64,000 nt of DNA from DASYAN01 sp963727755 (GTDB lineage: Bacteria; Chloroflexota; Ktedonobacteria; Ktedonobacterales; Ktedonobacteraceae). Position numbers and translations under genes: made by a program. The notes beneath the pieces were generated by a model, which saw nothing but the letters and a program-made list of their open reading frames with translations, had not been told where the DNA came from and made no database searches. Positions 44,339 to 55,444 of the stretch are shown piece after piece. The stretch is taken from contig CAVSHN010000004.1 in the NCBI GenBank assembly GCA_963727755.1, positions 1 through 64,000 of the forward strand, given 5' to 3'. Each line of letters starts with the position of its first letter. Position 1 is the first letter of the stretch.

Positions 44339-45262
44339 TCACTGCACAAGCTGCGAGAGGATCTTACGTGCCTGCTCTGCATTCTGAGCACCACCCAGCT
44401 TGATGCTGAGACGCCCTAGCTGTGGCAGATTGTCAATGGTTGCCACCACTTCTTCTGCCAATGGAACTAGCTCTGGAAAGTCATCCCGCACAAAATCTAC
44501 AATGGTTTGGCGCATTTGGGTTACACTCTGAGTTACACCCTGAGCTACACCCTGAGCCTCGCCTTTCTCTAAAATCCATTGATAGGCTGGTGATTCACTA
44601 AGAAAATCATCCATATGACGCCCCCTTTCTTCTAACCATGCGAGGTTAATCTCCTGCTTGAGGAGTTCAAATGTGCGTGCTGCGAATAGATATCCAATTA
44701 CCGCAAAATCACAATGCTGCTCTTCTGAGAGCAACTCGAACATACGTGTTACTATCTTACGACTTGCACCTCCCTTGGTCAATGGTAGCAGCGGATATAG
44801 GACAGTATGCCCCAAATCTAGCACCACCTGATGAGGTATTTTCCACATCTCAATCCTCTCATAGTAAAAACGAATCCCTTCCTCCTGCCGTCCAGGTGGC
44901 TCTCCTGGCCGCATCCACAATAAGGGAGGCGAAGCCATCTTGGCCTTCTTCCAGAGAGACACGACACATGATCTCACGGGCAAGAGCTTGTCTTGAAGAC
45001 GAAACTGACTCCACAATAACATGTAGTACAAGAGTAAACGTTCAGCCATCCCTTGGTCTTTTCCACTCTGGAACTCTGGATTGTATATGAAGCTTTTTTC
45101 ATAGCGTTTCACCTCTAATACTGCATCGGGCTGCCGTTGGGTTCCACTGAGCTTGGTACGGTGGTTTTGCAGGCATATCGCCCCTGGCAGCAGCAAGTCG
45201 AGAAAGGCTTGTGGGTTGCTATTGACCAATAAACTGAGACTATTATCCCAAATCTTTTCCAC
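44339..45262 (-). CDS. Rpn/YhgA-like PD-(D/E)XK nuclease family protein with DUF4351-like tail
   Basis: 307 residues. The N-terminus (DNSLSLLVNSNPQAFLDLLLPG, then PDAVLEVKRYEKSF, with an acidic residue followed by an E-x-K) resembles Rpn-type recombination-promoting nucleases / transposase-derived PD-(D/E)XK proteins. A Gly/Gln repeat (GEAQGVAQGVTQSVTQ) and a C-terminal helical segment (LGRLSIKLGGAQNAEQARKIL) resemble the DUF4351 tail. Such genes are common, often multicopy, in Cyanobacteria and Chloroflexota. Function inferred from family. Confidence 0.65.
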   Translation of the reverse strand: MEKIWDNSLSLLVNSNPQAFLDLLLPGAICLQNHRTKLSGTQRQPDAVLEVKRYEKSFIYNPEFQSGKDQGMAERLLLYYMLLWSQFRLQDKLLPVRSCVVSLWKKAKMASPPLLWMRPGEPPGRQEEGIRFYYERIEMWKIPHQVVLDLGHTVLYPLLPLTKGGASRKIVTRMFELLSEEQHCDFAVIGYLFAARTFELLKQEINLAWLEERGRHMDDFLSESPAYQWILEKGEAQGVAQGVTQSVTQMRQTIVDFVRDDFPELVPLAEEVVATIDNLPQLGRLSIKLGGAQNAEQARKILSQLVQ

Positions 45263-45586
45263 GTTGTGTCCCTCCTATCTACTTTAGTTTTCTCAGTATA
45301 TCAATCAGATTACTACATGTCTATACTTAAATATGCGTATATAAGTATAATCATATCATGCTATGCTCCCTGCAACCAGAGCAATTTCTGCTTCAGACTG
45401 ATATTTCAACCATGAAGGGAGATATTTCAATCCTCAAGAAAAATCAGGGTGGGCACCATGAGATGCTGCGCCTGATATTATGGATCTTAGGACAAGAAGG
45501 TTGAGCTATTTTGTACAGGCCCGTCAGCAGTGATTGGTGGGAAGGGACGACATGCACGTCGTTCCTCCCCCAATCAAGGACCAACC
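45263..45586. other. Intergenic region with one small open frame
   Basis: Apart from the 48-residue frame at 45358, nothing else is supported. Contains palindromic ATATGCGTATAT near 45331 and may hold divergent promoters. Confidence 0.4.
45358..45504 (+). CDS. Possible small helical protein
   Basis: 48 residues: MLCSLQPEQFLLQTDISTMK, then GDISILKKNQGGHHEMLRLI and LWILGQEG before TGA. The pattern of D-I-S-x-(L/M)-K units followed by hydrophobic residues suggests a short amphipathic or coiled-coil helix. No family recognised and no strong ribosome site, so coding status is uncertain. Confidence 0.3.
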   Translation: MLCSLQPEQFLLQTDISTMKGDISILKKNQGGHHEMLRLILWILGQEG

Positions 45587-46753
45587 CTACTTTGCTAGCC
45601 TTGCCAGTCGCTCTTTCACCTGCACCAATGCCTCGTCAGTCTTACAGAATGAGAAGCGCACATAATTCTTGCAGATATCGACATGTTGCGGGCTATAAAA
45701 CGTCTCGGGAGGAATGCAAGCCACACCAATCTCTTCGATCAGGTAGCGAGCGAATTCGTAAGGAGTTCCTTTGAATACGTCTGAGAAATCTGCCATCAAG
45801 AAATAGGTTCCTTCAGACATCGAATAGCGGAGACCACTACCTTCCATGGAGGACATGAGGAGTTGGCACTTGGCTTCATAGGTGGCACGAAGTTCGGCAT
45901 AGTAGCTATCAGGCAGATTGAGCGCATAAGCTACAGCTTGCTGCGATGGATGATGGATCGAGAAGGTAATGAACTGATGGGCACGTAACACTCCCTCCAC
46001 AAGCTCAGGCTGACCATAGACCCAACCAACCTTCCAACCAGTGGCACTGAATGACTTGCCCACACTACTCACAATCACAGTCCGCTCAAACATACCGGGC
46101 AAGGTAGCAATGGAAACATAGTGAGCCTCGCCTAGAGTCAGATGCTCATAGACCTCGTCGCAGATGACCGTCACATCATGCTCAATACACAACTCAGCAA
46201 TCAGGGATAACTCTTGGCGCGTAAAGACGCGTCCAGTGGGATTATGAGGCGAATTCAAGATCAGGGCCCGTGTCTTCTGCGTAAACGCCGCTCGCAGCTG
46301 ATCGGGATCGAGCGTCCACGTAGGAGGATGCACAGGCACATAGACAGGGATTGCGCCAGCCATCGTAATACTTGGCACATACGAGTCAAAAACGGGCTCA
46401 ATCACAATCACTTCATCACCAGGATCAACCAAACCCATCACCGAGGCAAAAATACCCTCTGTCGCCCCCGCAGTGACAATAACTCCCTTCGTGGGATCGA
46501 TATCTAGACCATAAAAGCGTGCCGCATGATCAGCCACAGCATGGCGCAGAGCTGAAGTACCAGTTCCAGGCGCATACTGATTAGACTTACCAGACTGCAA
46601 GGACTGTACAAGCTGCATTACAATATCTGTTGGCGTATCAAAATCGGGCTTCCCCTGTCCCAAGTTCAGTGCCTTATATTGTAGGGCAAGTTCATTTATT
46701 TCGGTAAAAATAGTTGTGCCGAACGTTTCTACACGACGAGCCGAGGTAGACAT
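45587..46753 (-). CDS. Class I/II pyridoxal-phosphate aminotransferase
   Basis: 388 residues. Fold type I motifs: QYKALNLGQGKPDFDTPTDI at the N-terminus, VTAGATEGIFASVMGL, LILNSPHNPTGRVF (Asn-Pro motif contacting PLP), VTVICDEVYEHLTLG (Asp/Tyr), and SSVGKSFSATGWKVGW with the Schiff-base lysine. Best compared with methionine/kynurenine-type (MetC-like, KAT) aminotransferases; substrate not certain. Intact; a C-terminal copy lies at 43018. A CGGAGGATG-like stretch precedes the start. Confidence 0.88.
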   Translation of the reverse strand: MSTSARRVETFGTTIFTEINELALQYKALNLGQGKPDFDTPTDIVMQLVQSLQSGKSNQYAPGTGTSALRHAVADHAARFYGLDIDPTKGVIVTAGATEGIFASVMGLVDPGDEVIVIEPVFDSYVPSITMAGAIPVYVPVHPPTWTLDPDQLRAAFTQKTRALILNSPHNPTGRVFTRQELSLIAELCIEHDVTVICDEVYEHLTLGEAHYVSIATLPGMFERTVIVSSVGKSFSATGWKVGWVYGQPELVEGVLRAHQFITFSIHHPSQQAVAYALNLPDSYYAELRATYEAKCQLLMSSMEGSGLRYSMSEGTYFLMADFSDVFKGTPYEFARYLIEEIGVACIPPETFYSPQHVDICKNYVRFSFCKTDEALVQVKERLARLAK

Positions 46754-46990
46754 GCAACATCCTCCGTCTAAGCTGAGCAGTTAAGATCGTTATCACCACC
46801 TGAAGGGATCAGGAAATCAAGTGCAGGTAACTGAGAAGAGTATAGCATAGGAAAACTGCAAAAAGCTAGGGATTGAGCTGACACCTCAACCTTCATGACA
46901 GAGCACCTAAATGGTGGTTAGCCAAAAAAATCATACAAAGATGAGCACAAAATCTCAGGCCACCACCTATTAGTACGACTACACCTAGTT
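46754..46990. other. Intergenic region, no gene seen
   Basis: About 240 bases between two minus-strand genes. No supported coding sequence; probably the promoter of the aminotransferase. Confidence 0.4.
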
Positions 46991-47938
46991 TTACACGTAT
47001 ATTCTGTCTTTTTCTTCATCCTTCAAAAATGCTACTGTAGCCTGAATACCTTCTTCCAGATGCACTTGCGGTTGCCATCCTAACTCCCGCACAGCCTTGC
47101 TGCAATCAAAGTAAGTGAGATAAATATCGCCAGGACGCTTCGGGGCTCGTATAATTGGCACCTTGTAGCCAAGGGCTTGTGCGATTGCTTCATAGATTGC
47201 ATTAACTGATGTGCCTTTGCCTGTAGCAATAACGAAGCAATCCAAGTCGCCTTTATCAAGAGCCAACAAATTAGCACGAGCGACATCCTCTACATAGACA
47301 TAATCCTTTTGCTGCTCACCATCCCAATCAATGCGCACCTGCTCACGAGCAAGAAACTTCTTGGCAAAAATAGATATTACTCCAGCCTCTCCATTTGGGT
47401 CCTGGCGCGGCCCATACACATTTCCATAGCGAAAAATCGTGTAGGTGAGCTGATGAGTATCGTGCCAAAAGCGCAGATAGTACTCCGACGCTAGCTTAGT
47501 AGTACCATAAGGAGATTCGGGATGTTGAGGCGTATCTGTGTCGACTGGCAAATGATCAGGCGTACCATAGGTTGCACCAGACGAGGCAAAGATAATTTTC
47601 CGTGTGCCGACACGACTACAGTTAGTCAGGACGTTGAGAAGACCAAGGATATTGACACGAGCATCAAAGTGAGGTTTTTTTGCTGAGATTGCTACACTAT
47701 GTTGTGCTGCATGATGGTTCACAACCTCTGGTTGAACCTCATTGAAGATCTTAGCAAGAGCCGTTTCATCGGTGATATCGGCCTGATAGAAGGTAGCTTT
47801 GGGATGAATGTTGGAGCGCTTGCCACCTCCTTCTTCCCAAAGATTGTCAACAACTGCAACATCGTGGCCTGCTGCAATATATTGGTCAACAATGTGTGAA
47901 CCGATAAATCCAGCACCTCCAGTAACAAGTATTCTCAT
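46991..47938 (-). CDS. NAD-dependent epimerase, UDP-glucose 4-epimerase type
   Basis: 315 residues from ATG 47938, chosen because MRILVTGGAGFIGSHIVDQY starts the fold and AAAGGAG lies 9 bases upstream. The active site reads IIFASSGATYGTPD with SPYGTTKLASEYYLRF (Tyr-X3-Lys). YVYVEDVARANLLALDKG and ATGKGTSVNAIYEAI are typical of GalE-like 4-epimerases. Probably supplies UDP-galactose or a related sugar for the glycan loci on both sides. Intact. Confidence 0.85.
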   Translation of the reverse strand: MRILVTGGAGFIGSHIVDQYIAAGHDVAVVDNLWEEGGGKRSNIHPKATFYQADITDETALAKIFNEVQPEVVNHHAAQHSVAISAKKPHFDARVNILGLLNVLTNCSRVGTRKIIFASSGATYGTPDHLPVDTDTPQHPESPYGTTKLASEYYLRFWHDTHQLTYTIFRYGNVYGPRQDPNGEAGVISIFAKKFLAREQVRIDWDGEQQKDYVYVEDVARANLLALDKGDLDCFVIATGKGTSVNAIYEAIAQALGYKVPIIRAPKRPGDIYLTYFDCSKAVRELGWQPQVHLEEGIQATVAFLKDEEKDRIYV

Positions 47939-48297
47939 CGAACTCTGCTCCTTTATCGTAACTATTATATATGCCAACTGTACAAACAATATGGCTTGTA
48001 CTTTTAGCTTCCAAATTAATAATACAAACAACTACCAACAAAAAATTAATATATCAAAATATCTGATTTTGGCTGATACCTATGATGAACCTAGAAACAG
48101 CGCAGGTAACCTGACTGAAAAAATTGTGTGGGCAAAAATGGCCATCCTTTAGCGCTCAAATCACTAATATTTATCATGCCCAACTGGTCGGATGTGCGGA
48201 GAATTGTTGCATGGAGGTGCCCACAGTCAACGGATGCGATAATGATGTTTGACAAATTAGTGCGGCCATGATTGTACAGAGAGTTGCCAGATTAAAA

Positions 48298-49514
48298 AGA
48301 GGGCATTTCATAACTCAGAATTCTCCCACAGATGAGCTAGAACGCGCTTGGGAGAACGAATGAGATCAAGACGACCAGCCTGTTGAGCAGCTAAGCCCAC
48401 GAGAACGGAAGCCGCATAGGTCAGAAGCGACTTGGGAAGCCATCTCTGACCAGCCTGTGAGAGGAGGACGTTGCAGATGGAAAAAGAGAAACACGCGACC
48501 GAAGAAGCGTTCAATGCTGCTGCGTTTACCCAATTCTTCTCTGGTCCAAGTTGGAGGTAAGCAGGAGTGCTTCTTGCGGTTCTTGGGATTGTAGGCCACG
48601 ACGGCAACCGCTCCAAGGAAGGCGTAAATCCAAGCAATCAGACGCAAACCCCAGTAGGCAGCATCTAGGCGGACAACGCGAGGACCAATCTGATAGAGTT
48701 GCTTGGCCCAGGCCAACAAGCGTTGTGCAAAAGGGGCGTCATGGCAATTGGCCGGGGAAAGGAGAAACAACAGTGGGAGTCCTGAGCCACGACAGATGAG
48801 CGTATGGACGCGGAAGCCCCGCAAAAGGGGGCGCGGATGGTGCGCTGGAGCATGTCCATAGGCCGCATCAGGATCGGCTCGCCTCCAAGCGAGAATGGGT
48901 GCACTGTCAATGATCAGATCTCGGGCGCTGATGAGTCGGGATCGCAGGGCTTGCCAGACGGTAAGCACAAAGAGCGACTCGTGAATGGGAGCCCCGGCCA
49001 TGTGGCGACGCTTGCATTGTTGTGATGGGCTAGGAACACGTGGGTGGCCCTCTTTATCCAGAGGCAGTCCACAGGCCAAGGCCAGGGCGGGCCAACGCTT
49101 CAACCAGTCACGCATGTCTGCATAGGATAAGCGCCACAAGGCCCGTAAGAGACCGATGAGAAGCAGGCTTTCTTCGCTATAGACTCGTGGAGCCCCTCCC
49201 GGAGCTGCTGGCAACGGTGGAGGACAGCGGCGGTGAGCCAGACGGACGGCCAAACGGCAAAGGGCAAGCAGATGCAAGGTCCTCACCAGCGTGAGTGCAT
49301 CGATGTGTAAGGGTGATCCTTGCCGAGCTTGTGCTCGGTGGTATGCTGGTGGAGGAATCGGTGTGTGGTCTTCAACGATCATTGCAACCATAGAGCCAGT
49401 CTCCTTGGCGAGGGAACGAGCCTCGCCAAGGTCTAGTTTACTTGACTCTGCCAATCCCTCTCACTCTGCCATTCGAATACTGATCGGCTTTTCCGGGGTT
49501 ATGAAATGCCCTCT
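48298..49514 (-). mobile_element. IS element (IS5/IS4-like), 1.2 kb
   Basis: The inverted ends AGAGGGCATTTCATAAC (48298-48314) and GTTATGAAATGCCCTCT (49498-49514) are exact complements. A short AAAA on both sides could be a target duplication, but the sequence is too simple to be sure. One transposase gene fills the element. Confidence 0.82.
48308..49454 (-). pseudogene. DDE transposase with a C-terminal frameshift
   Basis: Catalytic-site candidates: ARDLIIDSAPILAWRRAD (first Asp), GPRVVRLDAAYWGLRL (second Asp) and GKRSSIERFFGRVFLFFHL (Glu with the Y/F-rich surroundings of IS4/IS5 transposases). The frame shifts near 48440. The expected end (LTYAASVLVGLAAQQAGR to LWENSEL) is readable in another frame to 48308. 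The catalytic core is complete, so activity might persist. Confidence 0.75.
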
Positions 49515-49687
49515 AAAAAGTCAAAGATCATTACCACATTTTCAAAGTTTGTAGAACAGCATAGCAGTTCAACGTAACGCGAATATTGATCACTGCTTTA
49601 CTTTCCGAGTTTCAAGACTCTCTGAAAACACGTCAACCACCTCAGATTCTTTAAAGAAAAGAAGATTCAATACAAGGAGTGTCATAC

Positions 49688-51080
49688 ATGTTTGAGCCGC
49701 CATATGAGTTGATTAGTTGCTCATGGCCACATCCACTCCAGCAAGTCGATGGACGATGGGCCTTCGAGCTTGAATGGGATGTGCCGCAGATGTCGATACG
49801 GCCAGAACTTTATTGGGAGGAGATACACGGTGAATTGTGCTGGACGGTGAACTGGTCTCGCTTCTTTCGGTCTCACCTTTTTAGGCATGAGCATTCACAG
49901 CGGTTCCCGCTCGCGAATGGTGAAATGCTTGGCTTCTCCATCATTTTTTGCATTAAAATACGAGCAAGCGGCATTCTGGTTATCTGGAATGATGAGAGAA
50001 GCATTATGCGACTCAATGGACAAATTATTCGCAAGGACTGCAATGCTAGCCCAGTCTTACGATATGAAATCAAAGTGAACGAGGGAGACACACTGGAGAT
50101 TGCTCAGATGCATTTTAATAAAAATTGGCAATGGAGTGCCCGACTGATTTCAGAAAGGGCAATATGATACCATAACCCCCGCAGATATACTCCTGCCGTA
50201 CCTTGCTCCCACTCAGCAGCAACTCTCGAATCCAAATGGACCTCCTCTCAAGATCTACACGGATGGACGTACTCCTATACGCGCCGTAGCAGCAATTTAC
50301 AGCCTGATTTTGAATGGCTATGCGCCATCTGCGGTCTACTTGTATGGAGAAAATCAATGGTCGGAACGTGCACGCCAACTTTTCTCCACAGCTCTCCCCT
50401 TTGCACAGGTTATCTCACACGAGCAGGTATTATCCAGATTACATTCTCTAGGCGTTCCCGAGCTAATTGATCTAGCACAACAGCATTGGTTTGTTATGAA
50501 GAACTGTATCTGTCTCCTCTATCCTCCCGAAGAGTTTTGCTTTATCGACGATGATGTGTTCATCCTCAATTCACTTGACGATGCCCTAGCAGCTTTCCGC
50601 TCGCATGATCTAGTCTATACTCACGATGCCGACCTTGGCAAGCTCTATTTGCAAACCTGGGAGAACCTTCACAGATCTTCTGGTGAGTTGAGCACACGGC
50701 GTTTGAATACTGGATTGTTCTGGCTGCATAATCACTACGATCCACACTGGCTGGCACAACGTATGCTTGTAGGTAAACTTAACCCTTCATGCCTCTGGCT
50801 TTGGGATCAAGGTTTTCTTGCGGTCACCTATGCTGACCATCCTACTTTTGAGCTATCCCAGCGGCGTTACATCCTTGCACGGGATGATGGCTTGCCAGGT
50901 GGCATACTCGGCTATGACTACGAGCATAATCCATGTGGTTTCGCTAGCATACATTTCGCAGGATTACCAGAGAAACCTTCTGATGGCATGACTCTCGCCA
51001 TTCTAAAGAAGCTTTTGCATCATCATGACAAAGCTTCAAAATTATTAGTACCTCAAGCTCTGAAAAGTCACTTGAGCTAA
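49688..51080 (+). pseudogene. Glycosyltransferase with N-terminal domain, one frameshift
   Basis: From ATG 49688 (AAGGAG upstream) an N-terminal domain (about 155 residues, Trp-rich, beta-like: ELEWDVPQMSIRPELYWEEI) runs to a stop at 50167. The next frame begins near 50155 without a start, KGQYDTITPADILLPYLAP, then YTDGRTPIRAVAAIYSLILNG, and joins the reading to 51080. That part holds FIDDDVFILN (DXD-like) and LNTGLFWLHNHYDP, typical of nucleotide-diphospho-sugar transferases. One indel near 50155 splits one protein of about 460 residues. Donor and acceptor unknown. Confidence 0.65.
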
Positions 51081-51087
51081 GCCCTGC

Positions 51088-51222
51088 TCTGGCCTGAGTT
51101 GAGCCTGGAGAAGCCTGATACGCTGCTGGCTACCGAGCTAGGGCGCCAGATGAGGGAGTTGCTGCTGATCTGTGTCTGAGAGCACGCCGGAGCTTGGCTG
51201 ACAGATACTTACAACAATTAAG
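51088..51222 (+). pseudogene. Remnant of the GT4-array C-terminal domain
   Basis: Reads LWPELSLEKPDTLLATELGRQ followed by a deletion, then AADLCLRARRSLAD. This matches the very end of the six GT4 genes at 2-23 kb (PDPLMAAELGRQM ... DLCLxARQxLA). A seventh copy therefore once existed here, almost fully deleted. Confidence 0.75.
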
Positions 51223-51267
51223 GTAAGGGCTTTCTGGTTCAAAATATTGAGATCTAGGGGCTTGATA

Positions 51268-51326
51268 GCCAAAGGCAAAGACCCGTAGATCTAAAATGCT
51301 CGTTTGAAATGCTTGCTAAGATAAAA
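51268..51326 (+). repeat. Dispersed repeat, partner at 1613-1671
   Basis: Contains GTAGATCTAAAATG and TGCTTGCTAAGATAAAA; see partner. Directly after a GT4 tail remnant. Confidence 0.55.
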
Positions 51327-51419
51327 AGAAGAATAACTCCTCAGGCCAAGGGAAAGAGAACAGCAAGAGCTTCAAGCAGAGGTCATGCTCACTTGGATAT
51401 GACAGAAAGGTAGCTGCGG

Positions 51420-52811
51420 ATGCGACAAAAGGTAGTATCCCTATTTTCACCACGTAAAATTCTAGAAATTGTAACTAGTCATGTTTTATTGGGGAGTCAG
51501 TCTAGAAAAGGCTATAAGCATATTATGACTGACCCTCTTTATAGAAATTCCGTATTTAATATGGCAAGCACATTCATATTGGGCGGATTAGGATTTGCCT
51601 TTTGGATAATCATTGCCCGACTATATAAGGCAGAAGATGTGGGTATCGCTACTACTCTCATCTCTATCATGACATTATTAAGCAGCTTCACCATTATGGG
51701 GCTAAACACAAGTTTAAATAGATACCTTCCTAGATCTGCCAATAAAAACGAATTGATTAATTCCTCGTTTGTCATTGTAACTCTTGCTACAGTTTTAGCT
51801 TGCGCTATATTTTTTCTAGGATTACAAATATTCTCACCACAATTAGTATTTTTACGATCAAATCTCTTCTACATTATTTCATTCACTATTCTTGCCGTTT
51901 TTTCTTCTTGGAATTTCCTTGTTGAAAGTATTTTTATGGCTTTTAGGGCTGCTGGCAATATACTCCTAAAGAATACTATCGTCAGTATATTAAAACTTGT
52001 ACTTCCTTTTGCATTTATAGATTTTGGTGCTTATGGCATCTTTACATCCAATGCTTCAGCATTTGCTATCGGAGTGCTTTTTATCCTCATTATACTTATT
52101 TTCAAGTTCAAAATTAGGCCCTCAACTTCAGTTAATATTTCCTTCGTCAAAGAAACCTCGATATATTCATTCGCTAATTACATAGCATCTCTAATGTTTA
52201 GCATGCCATCGCTTGTATTGTCGGTCATAATATTAAATGTTCTATCAGCTAAATATACAGCTTACTATTACATTGCATCCATGATTTAAAACGTTTTGCT
52301 GAGCATTCCCTTAGCTACCGCCCAAGCCTTATTAACAGAAGGCTCATATAATGAAACTGCCCTAAAAAAACTTGTCAAAAAAGCAACTATAATGAATTTA
52401 GTAATTCTTATTCCGGCAATAGCTATAATCATCTTTGGAGGTAACATATTGTTACAGTTCTTCGGCAAAAACTATTCAACAGAAGCTTTCCAATTTCTAC
52501 AATTATATAGCGTATCTACAATATCTACAGCTATGTTCATAATTGCCACTACTATTATGAAATTGAGACATCAGATAAAATTGCTCGTTATTTCGAACGC
52601 AATCACAAATGTTCTTACATTATGGCTGTCTTATGCTTTTATCTCTGGTAGGTTGACTGGCATAGGATGGGGTTGGACACTTGGGCAAGCAATTGCAGGG
52701 TTAGCATCTCTCTTCTTTATAATCGGTAGCTTAGGAGCCCAAACAAGCCAGCCAACATTATTGACCCCTGTGCCAATCACCGCTGTCAGACCACCTATTT
52801 CAACAGCGTGA
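51420..52811 (+). pseudogene. Wzx/MATE-like polysaccharide flippase with an in-frame stop
   Basis: A polytopic membrane protein of the polysaccharide transporter family: FNMASTFILGGLGFAFWIII is the typical first helix, with ADVGIATTLISIMTLLSSFT after it, and further helices to the end. At 52287-52289 an in-frame TAA interrupts YYYIASMI and NVLLSIPLATAQALLTEG. No base is lost, so a single substitution (for example CAA to TAA) explains it. Full length would be about 464 residues. Would flip lipid-linked glycan units across the membrane. The second half could restart at internal codons, but two half-flippases are unlikely to work. Confidence 0.8.
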
Positions 52812-52931
52812 TTAGGCACAAGACAACCATGGGCAAGCAAATTAGACCCATATCGCATTGAACATTACAGGAACGCGAGCTACAGCACTCTGGAACACGT
52901 CCCCATTTAGACGAACGATAGGAGTTAAAGC

Positions 52932-55435
52932 ATGACATTCGGCAAAAAGACACTATTTTCCTTATTACTGGGGTTTGACCTCCTAGCCAGTATACTCGAA
53001 CTTACACATGTCAATTTCCTCTATACAACAACGATTATTTCCTTCTGCACCTGTGTTTTATTACCGGGCTTCCTGATCTCATTAATTTTTCAAATTAAAA
53101 AGCTATCTTTTTGGGAAAATCTCCTATTTATTATGGGACTCAGTATTGCTTTTTGGAATTCGGTGGATTACTCTTAAACGTAATTTTACCGTTGTTTAAT
53201 ATAAAAACACCATTATCCTATAATAACGTATTTTATAGTTTTAATATTTCTTTATTATTACTTTTCATACTTGCATGGTTAAGAACAAAACAATTAGAAA
53301 TTAAGATAGCGCTTCCTAAGTGCTCGATTATCGAGAAAGCATTATACACCTTGCCTGTATTCTTTCCTATACTCGCCACCTTGGGAGCTATTGTCTTAAA
53401 TAATGGTGGTAGCAATATCCTAACACTCATCCTGCTCGCGGCCATAGCAGGATATAGCCTTCTCCTAGTGCTATTTCGCGATAAAATAGTAGTTGATCTC
53501 TACCCCTATGCACTATTTTTCATAGGACTTGCCTCTTTATTCACCACTTCTCTGCGTAGCTGGTACATAACAGGACATGATATTGAGAGAGAATTCTACG
53601 TATTCCAGCTTACCAATACACATCACATTTGGAATATGGCATTCTATCAAGATCCCTATAACGCCTGCCTTAGCATCACCATACTGCCAACAATTCTTAC
53701 TCATCTCCTATCTATACAAGACATGTATGTTTATAAAGTCATTTTTCAAATCCTATTTGCAACCTCACCATTAGTAGTATTCTTTGTATTAAGAAACTAC
53801 ACTAAACCCATACTTGCTTTTTTATCCGCTTTCTTTTTTATATCTTTCCCAACATTTTTCAATGATATGGCCATGTTAAACAGACAAGAAATAGGCTTTA
53901 TCTTCTTCGGCCTAGTGCTATATACGATGCTCCTTTCTGAACTCTCTTTATCGAGAAGAAAGATATTATTTATTATTTTTGGTTTCAGTACTATAGTTTC
54001 TCATTATTCAACGAATTTTGTTTTACTTGCGTTAGTAGTATTTGTATACGCTTTAACGCTAATAATATTATTGCCACGTGTGACAAACAGCCTTGCTTCA
54101 GTGTTATCAAGGTCCTATATAGTGATAAAATATATTTTTTGCGACAAAGTGAGCAATAGTCAGAAGAGAAATAATAAGACAACTTGGTATGCAAATGAGG
54201 ACGCATTACAGTTTCCTATAATCACTCAGGCTGACCATTCTACCAAGACCCATTACCATAAAACATTTCTTGGTAGAAACCCATGGAGTAGAGAGCAACT
54301 CAGAAAATTCCACAGAAATGAACGCAAAATCTTAGGCCATCGCCAGTTAGTATGGCAGCATCCGTTTCTCAGTTTACCGCTGATATTGCTTCTGTTTTCA
54401 ATGACTTATTTTTGGAATACTGTCTATACACATTCATCAAACAACACTAGTTCAGTGATATCAGAAGTTATCAATAGCCTGCTTATACCGTCAAATACTA
54501 ACATCAGGTCAAGCGACCTCTCCAACAGCATTTTCTTTGCTCCCAAACTTGATCCCAAACAGCGGCTTCAAGATTATATTAACAGTCTCCTTCAAAAGGC
54601 AAACACTAGCGAGCTGTATAGTAAATCGATAACCAGTAAGTATCCTAGTCAACTAATTCCGCAAGAACGACTTGCGCCAACACCATTAGGGAATTTATTA
54701 TCTTCTTTCCACATCCCAGTATTCAATATTAATGCCGCACTAAGGTTACTTGCTGCCTATTTTATGCAAATTTTTGTCCTCATTGGTTTGCTATCTTTCT
54801 TTTTCTTCAAGAGTAAAAAGCCGATTGATCTGCAATACTTACTTCTCTGTTTTGGAGCTATTTTTCTTCTCATTCTTATAACTGTGCTGCCAGCTCTATC
54901 AATAGAGTATGGAGTACTACGAATGTTCCAACAGTTTCTTTTCATACTTTCCCTACCAATTGTGCTTGGCCTTAATGCAATATTGTTTTTTGTAAAAGAG
55001 CAAAAAAGGATATTTCTTATTGGAATAATAGCAATTATGTTTTTTTTAAACTTAACAGGATTTACTTCGCATCTGACAGGAGATTACTATCCTCAGATGG
55101 CATTGGACAATGCTGGTTTGTATTACGACGCTTATTATGTTCATAAATCAGACGTTCTTGCTATAATCTGGCTCTCAAAGAATAATATCAAAAATGAACC
55201 TGTAGAGTCTGACTTATCGGGTATGAATAAACTGCTAACTTACGGAGATGTTAATGCCTTAGATGAGATTTTTCCACCAATAATTCAAAAAAATACATAT
55301 GTGTACCTAGAAGTTTCAAGTCAGAGAGTAGTTTCTATTGACAAAAACATACTAACTTACAGATCATCTAAACCCTTTTTAGATAAATATAAAGATACCG
55401 TATATAGTAACGGTAAAGATAATATTTATAATTGA
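52932..55435 (+). pseudogene. Large membrane protein, DUF2206-like, one frameshift
   Basis: Begins MTFGKKTLFSLLLGFDLLAS and shifts frame near 53155, after which it continues as EFGGLLLNVILPLF in the frame that reads to 55435. At least ten hydrophobic segments, a soluble loop with FYVFQLTNTHHIWNM and a C-terminal soluble domain. It resembles DUF2206 / GT39-like membrane proteins of surface-glycan loci, which may act as lipid-linked-sugar glycosyltransferases or polymerases. A single indel separates the first two helices from the rest; the 774-residue downstream part could be translated from an internal start. Confidence 0.6.
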
Positions 55436-55444
55436 TTGACGTTT

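Noticed and set aside
45511..45774. Plus-strand frame overlapping the aminotransferase end, repeated at 43023-43205
   Set aside because: Both are the antisense of the duplicated aminotransferase C-terminus.
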